Of a stretch of 64,000 bases of DNA, positions 17,890 through 28,110 are shown piece after piece. The DNA comes from Hydrogenobacter sp. T-8 (GTDB lineage: Bacteria; Aquificota; Aquificia; Aquificales; Aquificaceae), in NCBI RefSeq assembly GCF_011006175.1, contig NZ_CP048795.1, positions 1,604,491 through 1,668,490 on the forward strand. The letters are read 5' to 3'. Position numbers and translations under genes: made by a program. The notes below the pieces were generated by a model. The model was given only the letters and a program-made list of their open reading frames with translations. It had not been told where the DNA came from and made no database searches. Within the stretch, counting starts at the first letter, position 1. Every line of letters begins with the position of its first letter.

Positions 17890-18305
17890 CTTATCACCTC
17901 TACCCTATACTCAATAGGTGCTACCTTGTTTATCATGTAGGCTATGGAGCAGGTGCCAGGGTCGTATATGGTTTTGTCAAGGGCTTTTTTCACATCCTCT
18001 TCAGAGACTTCGCCTTTTACCTTCACAAAGAGATATATTTTTGTGAATACCTTTGGATAACCCTCTGTTATTCTCTCTGCATCCGTTTCTATCTCTATGT
18101 GTTCTGTATGCTTACCCTCTTTGTGTAAGGCTTCGTAGAGGTGTATACCCACACAACCCGCTATGGAATGAAAGAGAAGCTCTGGAGGTCTTATACCCCT
18201 GCCCTTACCACCCACATAGCCTGCTGCGTCTATAGGCACTTCTCTGCCAGACTCGCCTGTGCCTACAAAGTGAAAGTCTTCCTTTTGAACCACCTTCACC
18301 TTCAT
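17886..18305 (-). CDS. OsmC-family redox protein
   Basis: The 139-residue protein has the OsmC fold with the two reactive cysteines in SIAGCVGIHL and DPGTCSIAYM. PPELLFHSIAGC is the helix motif of the YhfA/OsmC branch. Members reduce organic hydroperoxides with thiol donors; the substrate of this branch is not settled. A ribosome site TAGGAGG precedes the ATG. It is likely cotranscribed with the following small membrane protein. Confidence 0.86.
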   Translation of the reverse strand: MKVKVVQKEDFHFVGTGESGREVPIDAAGYVGGKGRGIRPPELLFHSIAGCVGIHLYEALHKEGKHTEHIEIETDAERITEGYPKVFTKIYLFVKVKGEVSEEDVKKALDKTIYDPGTCSIAYMINKVAPIEYRVEVIR

Positions 18306-18460
18306 GCTTGCCTCCTAAAAATAGTGGGTAAATATTATAAGCAAAATAGCCAAAAAGTGATGGTTTTTATCATAGAAAATTAAAAGGGGGGAGGGAGGCA
18401 AGGCATGGGGAGTTTAGATACTTTTATCAATGAATGAATGCGTGTAAAGATAAAGCGTAG

Positions 18461-18483
18461 GAAAAGGTCCCCGTGGGGGGACC
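18461..18483 (-). terminator. Terminator of phoX
   Basis: On the minus strand a 7-bp stem GGTCCCC/GGGGACC with a 4-nt loop follows the phoX stop and is followed by TTTTCC. The remaining 18306-18460 stretch holds no gene; it contains the OsmC ribosome site and a TATAAT-like box for that gene. Confidence 0.75.
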
Positions 18484-18493
18484 CTATTAGACT

Positions 18494-20449
18494 TTATGCA
18501 AATATATCTCTACCGTCCGTTCTCCAGACCGCTATTACAGAGGGTCTTGGCACCTGCACGTTATCTCCATAAGGCCATCTACTATTTGGTTCATTCGTAT
18601 CTGTCTCTCCCGGGTGCTGTATAGCACAGAAAAAGGTCTTCCAATCATCCGAAAACTCAGGTCCGCATATTTCACAGCCAGGCACTCCAGAGAGGAACAT
18701 TTTAAATTCCTTAGTAAAGGGATTGAGCACGTAGACTCCATCATTCTTCCTGAGCCTTGAGGAGCTTGGATTGCCATCCGTGGCTATCCATACGTTTCCG
18801 AGCCTATCTATCACAAAGTTGTCTGGTGCAGAAATAGCAGGCGTTGAGGAGCTTGCGAGTTGACCGTAAATTATCAATTTATTGTTCTGGTCAGAAGCGT
18901 TAGGATCACCACACAATATTGGTATTTGCCATGTGAAGGTGGTTGACGCGGGATTACCATTTGCCTCTTTTATCTCTACTATATGACCCATTACGTTGTT
19001 CGGTCTGGGGTTAGCTCTGTCAGTTCCTGGTTGTCCACTTGCTCCCCTTCTTTCATTGTAAGTTAGGGCTACCCACGCGCTTTTTGTCAACGGATTCCAT
19101 TCTATATCTTCGGGTCTGTCCATTTTTGTAACTCCCAGAGCATCTGCTGCACCTCTGGTATTTATGAAACAAAGGACTGGGTCGCTCTTAAAAGGTTCAG
19201 GAAGGTTTGGATTGGGTGTTATAGCATAAGTGCCATCTGGCTTTTTTTCGCATTTGGCTATGAGTATCCACTCTCCAGTAAGGTCGTCCTTAAACTTTGC
19301 TACATACAGCTCTCCCTCGTCAAGAAGGTCCATGTTTGCCTGCCTGTTGTTAGGGTTGTATTTGCCCTTTGTAATAAATTTGTATACATACTCAAACCTT
19401 TCATCGTCGCCCATATAGACCACTACCCTACCGTCTGGTGCTATGGCATATGTAGCTGCTTCATGCTTGAGCCTTCCGAGAGCTGTCCTCTTCTTGGGTG
19501 TGCTATTGGGGTCCATGGGGTCTACTTCCACCACCCAGCCAAACCTGAAGGCTTCGTTAGGCTCGTCGTTTATATTAAACTTACTTTTACCTGACTCACC
19601 TTTTAGGTTCATGAAGCCGTAGTAGGGTGCGAAGCTACCCGGCACACCATATCTTTGATGTATAGACCTCACTAAGTCATCAGGTATGTTATTCCTATTA
19701 CCTCCAAAATAACTATGGAAGTTCTCTTCACAGGTTAGCACAGTGCCCCAAGGAGTTTTGCCCGCAGCACAGTTGTTAAGCGTGCCATACACAAAAGTTC
19801 CCTCTGAATCGTAGTAAGTTCTCATAAGCCTATGACCTCTTGCAGGCCCTGTTATTTCGCATTTAGTAGAGCCTGTTATTCTTCTGTTGTAAAGAGAATT
19901 CTTTACATACTCCCAGCTTCCATCTTGTCTTTTTCTTATTTCCACCACAGAAAGACCATGGGCTTCAAGCATAAACCGAGATTCCTCTTCGGTAGGTCTT
20001 CCTTGACTTGGTGCATTTCTAGACAGGAATGGAACAGGAAACATAAGTTCTGGATTGCAGTATTCGTGGTTTACTACAAGTAGGCTTTTGCCATCTTGAG
20101 TTCTCAAAAAACCCACAAAGTCGCAGTTATATCCAAAGCACTTCTTCTGACGCTCCACATCGTTTGAGTCTACTCCTTGGCTTCTTATCTTGTTCCAGTC
20201 AAGGTTTGAACCAATATCCAGTGCATCTCCCCACCTTATTACCACATTGTGGTTAAAGCCCTCTGGGATAGTTATTTTATCTTCGGTGTTGGGATAGATG
20301 GTTCTGAAGGTAAGGGGTTGAGGGCTTGCACTGACGCCACCGCCACCACAGGCAAGCAGGGTAAGCCCAGCACCACCAAAGATAGCAGACTTCAAGACAC
20401 TTCTTCTACTCATAGCTCTTGATAGCACATCACCAAAATACTCAGCCAT
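18494..20449 (-). CDS. phoX: PhoX-family (DUF839) secreted phosphatase
   Basis: The 651-residue protein starts with a twin-arginine signal (SRRSVLKSAIFGGAGLTLLA) that ends in a lipobox-like LLAC, so it is exported folded and perhaps lipid anchored. The DUF839 body has WGDALDIG near the N-terminus, TCEENFHSYFG, GRLKHEAAT and the C-terminal CGPEFSDD. PhoX enzymes are calcium/iron alkaline phosphatases that release phosphate from organic esters. A four-unit Pho box lies directly upstream, consistent with induction by phosphate limitation. It is slightly longer than many DUF839 proteins. Confidence 0.9.
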   Translation of the reverse strand: MAEYFGDVLSRAMSRRSVLKSAIFGGAGLTLLACGGGGVSASPQPLTFRTIYPNTEDKITIPEGFNHNVVIRWGDALDIGSNLDWNKIRSQGVDSNDVERQKKCFGYNCDFVGFLRTQDGKSLLVVNHEYCNPELMFPVPFLSRNAPSQGRPTEEESRFMLEAHGLSVVEIRKRQDGSWEYVKNSLYNRRITGSTKCEITGPARGHRLMRTYYDSEGTFVYGTLNNCAAGKTPWGTVLTCEENFHSYFGGNRNNIPDDLVRSIHQRYGVPGSFAPYYGFMNLKGESGKSKFNINDEPNEAFRFGWVVEVDPMDPNSTPKKRTALGRLKHEAATYAIAPDGRVVVYMGDDERFEYVYKFITKGKYNPNNRQANMDLLDEGELYVAKFKDDLTGEWILIAKCEKKPDGTYAITPNPNLPEPFKSDPVLCFINTRGAADALGVTKMDRPEDIEWNPLTKSAWVALTYNERRGASGQPGTDRANPRPNNVMGHIVEIKEANGNPASTTFTWQIPILCGDPNASDQNNKLIIYGQLASSSTPAISAPDNFVIDRLGNVWIATDGNPSSSRLRKNDGVYVLNPFTKEFKMFLSGVPGCEICGPEFSDDWKTFFCAIQHPGETDTNEPNSRWPYGDNVQVPRPSVIAVWRTDGRDIFA

Positions 20450-20480
20450 GTTGAAACCTCCTACGGTGGTTTTGGTTAAT

Positions 20481-20535
20481 ATCTTAGGTGGGGGTTGTTA
20501 AGAAACCGTTAAGGAGCTGTTAAGATTTGGTTAAG
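20481..20535 (-). promoter_or_regulatory. Pho box and promoter of phoX
   Basis: On the minus strand four CTTAAC units occur at exact 11-bp steps (20530-20535, 20519-20524, 20508-20513, 20497-20502). They are followed by a 10-nt spacer and TAAGAT (20481-20486) as the -10 box. The 11-bp direct repeat replacing the -35 element is the architecture of PhoP/PhoB sites. The first unit overlaps the thiO stop codon. Confidence 0.8.
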
Positions 20536-21565
20536 AAAACCTCTTGTGTGAGAAAAGGTCAACGAAGGGAGACCTCTGTCCCTCTACGTATTCTTTTACA
20601 ATCCTTGCGGTAATAGGTGCGTGGAGTATGCCGTTTCTATAGTGTCCTGTGGCTACAAAGTAGTTTTCTCCAAATTGAAAGATAGGCTTTTCATCAGGTG
20701 TTGCAGGTCTGTAGCCGTAAAGGGTATTCATTAATGTAGCCTTAGATAAGGTAGGAACAATGCGTATAGCACCTTCTGAAAGTTGCTTTAAGCCCTCAAG
20801 GGTGTTTCCGCTCATAAAACCCACATCTTCAGAAGTGGCACCTACATAGAGGTATCTTTCTCTCGGTATAAGGTAAGAAATGGAAGAGTAGTGAACCCTT
20901 GGGAGGTTTGCCCCCTTGAGTTTAAGCCCCTGCCCCTTTATTGGATAAACAGGAAGGTCAAAGAGCTCCCTCGTCCAAGAACCTAAGGCAAAGATGTAGA
21001 AATCACCCCTGTATTCAGACTTGAGACCTTTTATGCCTTCTATCTCATCTCCCTTTTTTGTCACCTTAGTAATCTCGTCCACCACATAGTCCACACCAAG
21101 CCTATTCATAGCAAAAAGCAAAGCATCCATTAGCATCTCTGCGTCCACCCACGCCTCTTCTGTATAGTGTATGAGGGATATAACATCCTTTGACAACTCC
21201 TCCCCCTTCTGTAAAAGTTCAACACCATAGCCTGCCCTTTTGTATCTTTCTGCCACTTTGAGAAGTTCCTCCTCTCCTTCTAATACCACCCTGTATATAC
21301 CCTCTTGCCAAAAGCCAACCCTCTGCTTGGATACATCACTCAAAAACCTTATAAAATCTGGATATACCTTAAGGCTCTGGTAAGAGAAGTCAAAAAGCTC
21401 ACCCTCTAAGCCTTCGGAGAAAGGTGCTAACATCCCTCCAGCGGTCCAAGAGGTAGCTTCTTCTGGGTTTCTGGTTATGACCTGAACTCTGTAGCCCTCA
21501 GATGCAAAAAGCAAGGCACAGCTCAAACCTATTACTCCACTTCCCACTACAATGATTTTCCTCAT
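20531..21565 (-). CDS. thiO: FAD-dependent glycine oxidase-like protein (ThiO)
   Basis: From the ATG at 21565 the protein has 344 residues and begins MRKIIVVGSGVIGLSCALLF, a GxGxxG dinucleotide fold. YPIKGQGLKL and the C-terminal TGHYRNGILHAP are typical of ThiO/DAO enzymes, which oxidise glycine to the imine used for the thiazole of thiamine. The longer frame start at 21613 would run 29 nt into the divergent neighbour. thiC at 56034 is the other thiamine gene in the window, not linked. The divergent start codons are only 19 bp apart. Confidence 0.85.
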   Translation of the reverse strand: MRKIIVVGSGVIGLSCALLFASEGYRVQVITRNPEEATSWTAGGMLAPFSEGLEGELFDFSYQSLKVYPDFIRFLSDVSKQRVGFWQEGIYRVVLEGEEELLKVAERYKRAGYGVELLQKGEELSKDVISLIHYTEEAWVDAEMLMDALLFAMNRLGVDYVVDEITKVTKKGDEIEGIKGLKSEYRGDFYIFALGSWTRELFDLPVYPIKGQGLKLKGANLPRVHYSSISYLIPRERYLYVGATSEDVGFMSGNTLEGLKQLSEGAIRIVPTLSKATLMNTLYGYRPATPDEKPIFQFGENYFVATGHYRNGILHAPITARIVKEYVEGQRSPFVDLFSHKRFS

Positions 21566-21584
21566 GATATATAATTTACCCATT

Positions 21585-22019
21585 ATGGGTGAACTTAGAA
21601 GGAAACTTGACACAGATTATGTTTACTTTGCGGAGGTTGAACTGCTCTTTAACTACGGTGTGGGATACCCAGACCTAATAATCAAGCTGAGGGAGAAGGT
21701 CTACCAAGAGGGGCTTGAAGAAAGCGTCTATGTGAAAAAAGCAGACAGAAAGCTCTTCCAGAATGTGCATCGGTTCCTTGAGGTTCTTGATGGGTCTGAT
21801 GAACCCATGCAAGATGACGACAGCCAACCCATAGAAAAATGGTGGTGGCATCTTCATAAGATAGCAAAGGGCAAGTATCCAAGCCTCATGTTAAAGGAGT
21901 ACCTCAGGGAAGTTTACAGAAAGCGTAGAAAGTATTGGAAAGTAAAAGAGAAAGGCTTATATTCTCTAAGGCATTCCACCAATCAGGAATTTAAGCCTTT
22001 GCACTTGACAGGTAAGTAA
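21585..22019 (+). CDS. Hypothetical protein upstream of pheA
   Basis: The 144-residue protein is not recognised. It is acidic in the middle (DDDSQPIEKWWW) and basic at the end, with no membrane segment. The ATG at 21585 is preferred because the frame's earlier start overlaps thiO. Its stop overlaps the pheA start by 1 nt, so the two are coupled. Confidence 0.65.
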   Translation: MGELRRKLDTDYVYFAEVELLFNYGVGYPDLIIKLREKVYQEGLEESVYVKKADRKLFQNVHRFLEVLDGSDEPMQDDDSQPIEKWWWHLHKIAKGKYPSLMLKEYLREVYRKRRKYWKVKEKGLYSLRHSTNQEFKPLHLTGK

Positions 22020-23110
22020 TGGATGACCTTAGGGAGCTAAGAAAAGAGATAGATACCATTGACGAGGAAATTTTACGGCTTCTTAATCAGAGGGCAAAGC
22101 TCGCCAAAAGGGCGGGCGAGATAAAAAAGGATATGGGGCTTGAGGTTCACGCACCAGAAAGAGAAAGAGAAATAATAAACCGTATCATAAGGCTAAATAG
22201 GGAACTTTACGGAGAGGAGTTTCCTACTGAAGCGGTAGTCCATATATATAGAGAGATAATCTCAGCCTGCCTATCGCTTGAAAAGGAGCTTAAGATAGCC
22301 TATCTGGGACCGAAAGCCACCTTTACACACCAAGCTGCACTTGAATACTTTGGCTTTTCCGCTCATTATGTGCCAGTAAGCACAATAGGTGATGTCTTTA
22401 AAGAGGTTGAAACAGGTAGGGTTGACTACGGTGTGGTTCCAGTGGAGAACACCACTGAAGGTGTTGTCAATTATACTCTTGACATGTTTTTGGAATCTGA
22501 CCTTAAGATAGTAGGTGAGGTAGTAATACCTATCAAGCTCAACTTACTCTCCACTGCGAGCAGTTTGGAGGATATAAGGACCATTTATTCCCACAGACAT
22601 GCCCTTGCACAGTGTAAAGAGTGGCTTAAGAAAAATCTTCCAACCGCAAGCCTTGTAGAAACTGAAAGCACCGCCAAAGCCTGTGAGCTTGTTATGGAGC
22701 TTGAGGATGCGGGGGCTATAGCCAGCGAGGTTGCTGCATACACCTACCACCTTAACATACTTGCGGAAAATATACAAGACAACCCTAACAATTACACAAG
22801 GTTTTTGGTTATAGGTAAGAGGTGGATGAAACCAACTGGAAAAGACAAAACGAGCCTGATATTTGCCATAAGGGATGAGGCTGGGGCTCTCTATAAGGCT
22901 TTGGAGAGTTTTTACCGGCATAGTGTCAACCTTACAAAGATAGTCTCAAGACCATCAAGAAAAAAGGTTTGGGATTATGTGTTTTTTGTGGACTTGGAGG
23001 GACATGCGGAAGAGGAAAATGTAAAAAAGGCTCTGGAACTTTTGCAAGAGAGGTCTCAGATGGTCAAAGTCCTCGGCTCATACCCAAAGGCACTTCTACA
23101 GGAGGGCTAA
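22019..23110 (+). CDS. pheA: Chorismate mutase / prephenate dehydratase
   Basis: The 363-residue P-protein has an AroQ chorismate mutase domain (about 1-88, LRKEIDTIDEEILRLLNQRA), a prephenate dehydratase domain (about 93-275, YLGPKATFTHQAALEYFG and NYTRFLVIGK) and a C-terminal ACT domain. It turns chorismate into phenylpyruvate for phenylalanine. In the ACT domain the Phe-binding ESRP motif reads VSRP (KIVSRPSRKK), and GALV reads GALY, so feedback control may be altered. It starts within the stop of the preceding gene. Confidence 0.95.
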   Translation: MDDLRELRKEIDTIDEEILRLLNQRAKLAKRAGEIKKDMGLEVHAPEREREIINRIIRLNRELYGEEFPTEAVVHIYREIISACLSLEKELKIAYLGPKATFTHQAALEYFGFSAHYVPVSTIGDVFKEVETGRVDYGVVPVENTTEGVVNYTLDMFLESDLKIVGEVVIPIKLNLLSTASSLEDIRTIYSHRHALAQCKEWLKKNLPTASLVETESTAKACELVMELEDAGAIASEVAAYTYHLNILAENIQDNPNNYTRFLVIGKRWMKPTGKDKTSLIFAIRDEAGALYKALESFYRHSVNLTKIVSRPSRKKVWDYVFFVDLEGHAEEENVKKALELLQERSQMVKVLGSYPKALLQEG

Positions 23111-23965
23111 CTCAGTCAGCAATCTTCTTTTGTGGGAGACACCTGTTGAGGGTTCAATAGTCCTGTCTGTTAGCTTTAGTCCTACTGGTCTTCCTTCTGA
23201 AGTAAACCTTATCACCAAGTATGCAAGTTTTGATATCCGCTCTTCTAAGGTTCCTTCCACCATATCCAGGCTGAGGATCACAGGTGGTGCGGACTCTTCC
23301 ACCATTTCCTTTACGTATAAACTGCCTGTTTTGGCTGATAGCTTCCAATGGATAAGTTTTAGAGGTTCGTTGGAATATTCTCTAACTCCGTATAGTTCTT
23401 CATAACCACGCTTTCTGCTCAAAATGTTTGCTTGTCCCCTTTGTCTTGGGAAAATATTCAGAGACCTTTCCACAACTTCCATAGGATGTGGAAACACCAC
23501 AAGATTTATGGGAATATCTACATTATAAAACCTCTCAAAAAGCCCCACAGGGAAAGAGGAGCTTATCTCAAGGCTTATAGTTGAGTAATGCCCTCTCTTT
23601 TCAAAGGTTGTAGAGACCCTACCCTCTACCTCTTTACCTCCAAGTATAAGAGGAAACACATGACTATCTTCTCTTATCCTTATATATATAAGAAAGGCAG
23701 GAAATCTTTTTGTGTTTTTAATTAAAGTCCTAAGCCCGGTTTTTGAACCTACATAAACCTCTTCTGGAGGTATCAAAACTACTTCAAGCCCTCTTAGGTT
23801 GTAAAGAGACAAAACACCAGAAAGTAGCATAAAGGAAAGCATGTAAGATACTACCAGATATAGTAGATTGTTGGCGGTATTTACAGCTGCCACGCCCAAA
23901 AATATGGTTATACCTATAAATATAACTCCAGCCCTGTTAACCCTGACCTTGTATCTTGTTTTCAC
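23096..23965 (-). CDS. DUF58-domain membrane protein
   Basis: From a GTG at 23965 the protein has 289 residues. Two N-terminal hydrophobic segments ([21 protein letters not shown], next near 40) precede a DUF58 domain with [20 protein letters not shown], the conserved Y-x-G-D-x-x-R-x-I-x-W type motif. DUF58 proteins usually work beside MoxR ATPases, but none is here. The end overlaps pheA by 15 nt and the start overlaps the slipin gene. Confidence 0.8.
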   Translation of the reverse strand: MKTRYKVRVNRAGVIFIGITIFLGVAAVNTANNLLYLVVSYMLSFMLLSGVLSLYNLRGLEVVLIPPEEVYVGSKTGLRTLIKNTKRFPAFLIYIRIREDSHVFPLILGGKEVEGRVSTTFEKRGHYSTISLEISSSFPVGLFERFYNVDIPINLVVFPHPMEVVERSLNIFPRQRGQANILSRKRGYEELYGVREYSNEPLKLIHWKLSAKTGSLYVKEMVEESAPPVILSLDMVEGTLEERISKLAYLVIRFTSEGRPVGLKLTDRTIEPSTGVSHKRRLLTELALL

Positions 23966-24803
23966 CGAAGAAAACTCTAAAAAGCTCTGTAGGTATTGGC
24001 ACAAGAACTGTATTGCCTGGCTTTGTGGCTACATTTTGTATGGTCTCAAGGTATCTAAGCTGGATAGCTATAGGCTGGGTTGCAAGTATTTGTGCCGCCT
24101 CTGCCAGCTTTTGTGCTGCTTGATATTCTGCCTCTGCTGCGATTATCTTTGCCCTTCTTTCCCTTTCCGCCTCTGCCTGTCTTGCCATGGCTCTGCGAAG
24201 CTCTTCTGGTAGGTCTATTTTCTTTAGTTCAACTGCTACCACCTTTACACCCCAGGGGTCTGTTTGTCTGTCAATAATTTCCTGAAGTTGAAGGTTTAGC
24301 TTTTCTCTTTCAGAAAGTAGTTCGTCAAGCTCTGCAGCACCACACACGCTTCTTAAAGTAGTTTGTGCTATCTGAGAGGTAGCGTATAGGTAGTTTTCAA
24401 CTTGGACTATAGCCTTTACAGGGTCAACCACTCTAAAATAGACCACTGCATCCACGCTAACAGACACATTATCTCTGGTAATTATGTCCTGAGTAGGCAC
24501 ATCCATGGTGACGGTTCTGAGGTCTACCTTTACCATTTTGTCAATTATGGGTATAAGTATAAAAAGACCAGGTCCCTTTGCTCCTATCACCCTTCCAAGC
24601 CTAAAGATGACCGCCCTTTGATACTCTGGAACTATCTTTACCGCCACAGCAATGAAAACTACCAATGCTATTACTATCACAATAAGGGGTGAAAAACCCA
24701 TGGCTAAACCTCCTATGAACTTAAATATGTCCCCACCCACTATGCTGGCAAAAACCACTACCAGAAAAAGCAAAAAGGGCAGTAGATCAAGAATAGGCTT
24801 CAT
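23937..24803 (-). CDS. Slipin / stomatin-like band 7 protein
   Basis: The 288-residue protein has two N-terminal membrane segments and a band-7/SPFH domain ([25 protein letters not shown]). A charged coiled coil ([23 protein letters not shown], shown here only as a motif span near 215-235) follows. It forms oligomeric membrane scaffolds. Slipins are often paired with an NfeD protease partner, which is absent here. An additional hydrophobic segment before the usual one is notable. Confidence 0.9.
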   Translation of the reverse strand: MKPILDLLPFLLFLVVVFASIVGGDIFKFIGGLAMGFSPLIVIVIALVVFIAVAVKIVPEYQRAVIFRLGRVIGAKGPGLFILIPIIDKMVKVDLRTVTMDVPTQDIITRDNVSVSVDAVVYFRVVDPVKAIVQVENYLYATSQIAQTTLRSVCGAAELDELLSEREKLNLQLQEIIDRQTDPWGVKVVAVELKKIDLPEELRRAMARQAEAERERRAKIIAAEAEYQAAQKLAEAAQILATQPIAIQLRYLETIQNVATKPGNTVLVPIPTELFRVFFGENKIQGQG

Positions 24804-24816
24804 GCCCTAAATTATA

Positions 24817-26484
24817 TCATGCCTCAAGGATAGCACCCTTTGAAGCGGAGGAGACAACCTTCACATACCTTCTGAGCCATGAACTCCTTATCTCCTTTTG
24901 TTTAGGCACGAAGTTTTCAAGCCTTCTTCTGAGTTCCTCCTCTGTAATAAGAAGTTCAAGTCTTCTGTTAGGAATGTCTATAAGTATTTCATCACCCTCT
25001 CGTACTACACCGATGGGTCCACCAGAGGCTGCCTCGGGTGCAATGTGTCCTACACATGCTCCCCTTGTGCCACCGGAGAACCTGCCGTCAGTAATTAGGG
25101 CTACCTTGTCTCCCAAACCCATACCCATTATGGCAGAGGTGGGTGAAAGCATCTCTCTCATACCAGGTCCGCCCTTTGGTCCTTCGTAGCGTATGACCAC
25201 CACATGACCGGGTTTTACCTTACCTCCAAGTATACCTTCTATGGCTTCCTCTTCTGAATCAAAGCATATGGCTTTGCCTCTAAAGACCAACATGTTAGGG
25301 TCAACTCCTGCGGTCTTTACCACAGCACCTTCTGGTGCAAGGTTTCCAAAGAGTATGGCTATACCACCTTCTTTGGAGTATGGCTCTTCTACTCTCCTTA
25401 TGACTTCACCGTCCGCATCGGGTGCTTCTTGGGCTATTTCTCTAAGGGTTTTGAGGCTCACCGTTGGTCTATCTGGATAGGGTAGATGCCCACCTCTTAT
25501 AAGCTCCTTGAGTATGGCGGGCATTCCACCCACATTGTCAAGGTCTTGTATGTGGTAATGAGACGCAGGTGATATTTTGCATATATTGGGTGTTCTTCTT
25601 GATATTTCGTTTATCCGTGCGAGGTCGTATTCAACACCTGCCTCACGGGCTATAGCCAAAAGGTGCAGTATGGTATTGGAAGAACCACCCATGGCTATGT
25701 CCACTGCAAAGGCATTGTCAAAGGTCTCTTGTGTTAGCAGGTCTCTTGGTCTTATATCTCTCTTGAGTAGCTCCATTATCTGTCTTGCGGCATTGCGAGC
25801 AAGAACCTCTCTCCTTGGGTCTACCGCAGGAATGGTGCCATTGCCGGGCAGAGCCAAACCTAAGACTTCCGTAATACAGTTCATAGAGTTTGCGGTAAAC
25901 ATACCAGAACAACTTCCACAGGTGGGACAGGCATGTTCCTCTATAACCCTTAGTTCTCTCTCCGTAATCTTACCCGCCTGAAGCTGTCCTATGCCTTCAA
26001 AGACGCTTATGAGGTCTACTTTCTTCCCGTTTACCTCCCCTGCCAGCATGGGACCACCGCTTATGAAAATGGCAGGAATGTTTAGCCTTGCAACCGCCAT
26101 GAGCATACCGGGGACTATCTTGTCACAGTTGGGGATGCATATGAGAGCATCAAGCTGATGAGCTTCAACTACCGTTTCAATGGAGTCCGCAATGAGCTCC
26201 CTTGAGGGTAAAGAATAATGCATACCGTAATGTCCCATAGCTATACCATCGTCCACACCTATCACATTGAACTCTATAGGAACACCACCTGCTTTGCGAA
26301 CCTCATCCTTTATGGGCTGAACGAACTCCCTCAAATGCACATGTCCCGGTATGATATCTATGTATGAATTGGCTATGCCAATAAGAGGCTTGTCAAAATC
26401 CTCATCAGATAACCCACAGGCTCTGAGAAGTGCCCTATGAGGCGACCTCTCTATCCCCTTCTTAACCTTATCGCTCCTAAGCAT
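24817..26484 (-). CDS. ilvD: Dihydroxy-acid dehydratase
   Basis: The 555-residue protein matches IlvD in length and motifs. The iron-sulfur ligands are visible in CIPNCDKI and [18 protein letters not shown], and [14 protein letters not shown] is near the C-terminus. It makes the 2-oxo acids for valine, leucine and isoleucine. The start overlaps the upstream nuclease-like gene by 8 nt, placing it at the tail of the nuo operon. Confidence 0.97.
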   Translation of the reverse strand: MLRSDKVKKGIERSPHRALLRACGLSDEDFDKPLIGIANSYIDIIPGHVHLREFVQPIKDEVRKAGGVPIEFNVIGVDDGIAMGHYGMHYSLPSRELIADSIETVVEAHQLDALICIPNCDKIVPGMLMAVARLNIPAIFISGGPMLAGEVNGKKVDLISVFEGIGQLQAGKITERELRVIEEHACPTCGSCSGMFTANSMNCITEVLGLALPGNGTIPAVDPRREVLARNAARQIMELLKRDIRPRDLLTQETFDNAFAVDIAMGGSSNTILHLLAIAREAGVEYDLARINEISRRTPNICKISPASHYHIQDLDNVGGMPAILKELIRGGHLPYPDRPTVSLKTLREIAQEAPDADGEVIRRVEEPYSKEGGIAILFGNLAPEGAVVKTAGVDPNMLVFRGKAICFDSEEEAIEGILGGKVKPGHVVVIRYEGPKGGPGMREMLSPTSAIMGMGLGDKVALITDGRFSGGTRGACVGHIAPEAASGGPIGVVREGDEILIDIPNRRLELLITEEELRRRLENFVPKQKEIRSSWLRRYVKVVSSASKGAILEA

Positions 26485-27100
26485 CTTTCACCTCCTCAAA
26501 GTTAAGAATATCCATATACTCCCATTCTCTGTAAGCCATAGCATATATGTTAGCCTTAGACAATTGCTTGATAAAGTCCTCATTAAAGCTAAGGCTTGCC
26601 ATTATAAGGATTAGTCTCTTACCCGCAAACTCAGGAAAGTATTGCAAAAACCTATTGGCTTTCTCCTTAAACTCCTCTATATGCTTTTCCCTTGGAGTGG
26701 ACTTTACCTCAAGTAAAAACACCTTGTCCTCACACACTGCCACCGCATCAAACTCTTCGTATATGCCCTTTTGACGATTTGTGTATTCAAGCCTCATAAA
26801 GGTTTTCTCTAGCTCACAGCCAAAATATTTCCTTATCACAGGTCTAAAGGCTGGATATATGATGTCTTCCACGATTGTTCCCAACTTGTTGACAAGCTCG
26901 CCCCAGCGTTTGTTGTTTTCTTTGCGATATTCCTCTATTTTTTTATTTGTGTCCTCCTTATATTCCCTTATTTGCCTATCCACCTCCCTCTTGTATTCAG
27001 ACAGAAACCTCACCACCCATTTTTTGAAGTCAGCCATCTCCTCTATAAAGTATTCAGCGAGCCTCTCAAGTCTTTCAACTCTTTCTTCAAGTTTTTCCAT
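26477..27100 (-). CDS. PD-(D/E)XK nuclease-like protein with long coiled coil
   Basis: Residues 1-75 form a strongly charged coiled coil ([14 protein letters not shown]..., [17 protein letters not shown]). The second half has a PD-(D/E)XK core: [20 protein letters not shown] gives the D...ExK metal-binding set, preceded by a conserved glutamate helix. The layout resembles DUF3782/DUF8196-type proteins. The substrate is unknown. It lies between nuoH (2 nt away) and ilvD (8-nt overlap), so it shares the respiratory operon. Confidence 0.78.
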   Translation of the reverse strand: MEKLEERVERLERLAEYFIEEMADFKKWVVRFLSEYKREVDRQIREYKEDTNKKIEEYRKENNKRWGELVNKLGTIVEDIIYPAFRPVIRKYFGCELEKTFMRLEYTNRQKGIYEEFDAVAVCEDKVFLLEVKSTPREKHIEEFKEKANRFLQYFPEFAGKRLILIMASLSFNEDFIKQLSKANIYAMAYREWEYMDILNFEEVKDA

Positions 27101-27102
27101 AA

Positions 27103-28110
27103 CTATAGAATATAAGCTAACACTGCAGTCAAAACCACGTTCACTATGGATATGGGTAGCATTATCTTCCAGCCTATCTCAGTTATGTCCTTTGCTTGAA
27201 ACCTTGGCAGTGTCCAGTGTAGCCACAGCACAAAAAAGACAAGGGCAAACATCTTTATGAGAAACCAAAGGTAAGGAGACAAGGGTCCAAAGATATACGG
27301 TCCTGACCATCCACCAAAGAAGAGCACCACCGCTATAGCAGACAGTGCCATAACGTTTAGATACCACTCCGCCAATGGAAACACTCCAAACCTCATACCG
27401 CCATACTCCACGTTATAGCCTGTAACGAGCTCCGCCTCTGCCTCTTGGATGTCAAATGGAACTCTTCCAGACTCCGCAAGCATACAGAAAAGGTATAGAA
27501 TAAAGGCAACTGGTTGGTAGACTATAAACCATACGCCCCTTTCTATCTGAGCCTGCACTATGCCTGTGGTGCTCATAGTGCCAGCGAGGAGAATAACACC
27601 AAGCACAGAAAAACCAAGCACCACTTCGTAGCTTATTATCACCGAAGCCTTCCTAAGAGAGCCAAGAAAGGCATACTTGGAGTTAGAAGCCCATCCAGAG
27701 AATATGGTTCCGTATACCGCCAGAGAACCAAAAGCAAAAACCAGAAGTAAAGCTATGTTTACATCCGCTATTATAGGTTTTATCTGATAACCAAAAAGGG
27801 TAAACTCAGGACCAAAGGGTATAACAGAGAAAAGAAGTATGGCAGGAGCTACCGCCATAACTACCGCTAAGTAATACACTGGCTTGTCCGCATTTTGAGG
27901 AATAACGGACTCCTTTGTTAAAAGTTTTATGCCGTCCGCCAAGGGTTGCAAAAGCCCAAAAGGACCTACTAATTTTGGACCCATGCGAGCTTGAATATGT
28001 CCTGCCAACTTTCTCTCAAACCACGTAAGATATGCACCTACTCCAAGGAAAACACCAAGAACCACAAGGATTTTAATGAGAGTTATCAAAAGAGAAAGCC
28101 ACAACTCCAT
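27103..28110 (-). CDS. nuoH: NADH-quinone oxidoreductase subunit H
   Basis: The protein has 335 residues from the ATG at 28110, with about eight membrane helices. YLTWFERKLAGHIQARMGP and PFDIQEAEAELVTGYNVEYGG are the quinone-channel signatures of NuoH. The chosen start overlaps the Uma2 stop as TGATG and is preceded by GGAGGT. It anchors the Q module of complex I in the membrane. Confidence 0.96.
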   Translation of the reverse strand: MELWLSLLITLIKILVVLGVFLGVGAYLTWFERKLAGHIQARMGPKLVGPFGLLQPLADGIKLLTKESVIPQNADKPVYYLAVVMAVAPAILLFSVIPFGPEFTLFGYQIKPIIADVNIALLLVFAFGSLAVYGTIFSGWASNSKYAFLGSLRKASVIISYEVVLGFSVLGVILLAGTMSTTGIVQAQIERGVWFIVYQPVAFILYLFCMLAESGRVPFDIQEAEAELVTGYNVEYGGMRFGVFPLAEWYLNVMALSAIAVVLFFGGWSGPYIFGPLSPYLWFLIKMFALVFFVLWLHWTLPRFQAKDITEIGWKIMLPISIVNVVLTAVLAYIL

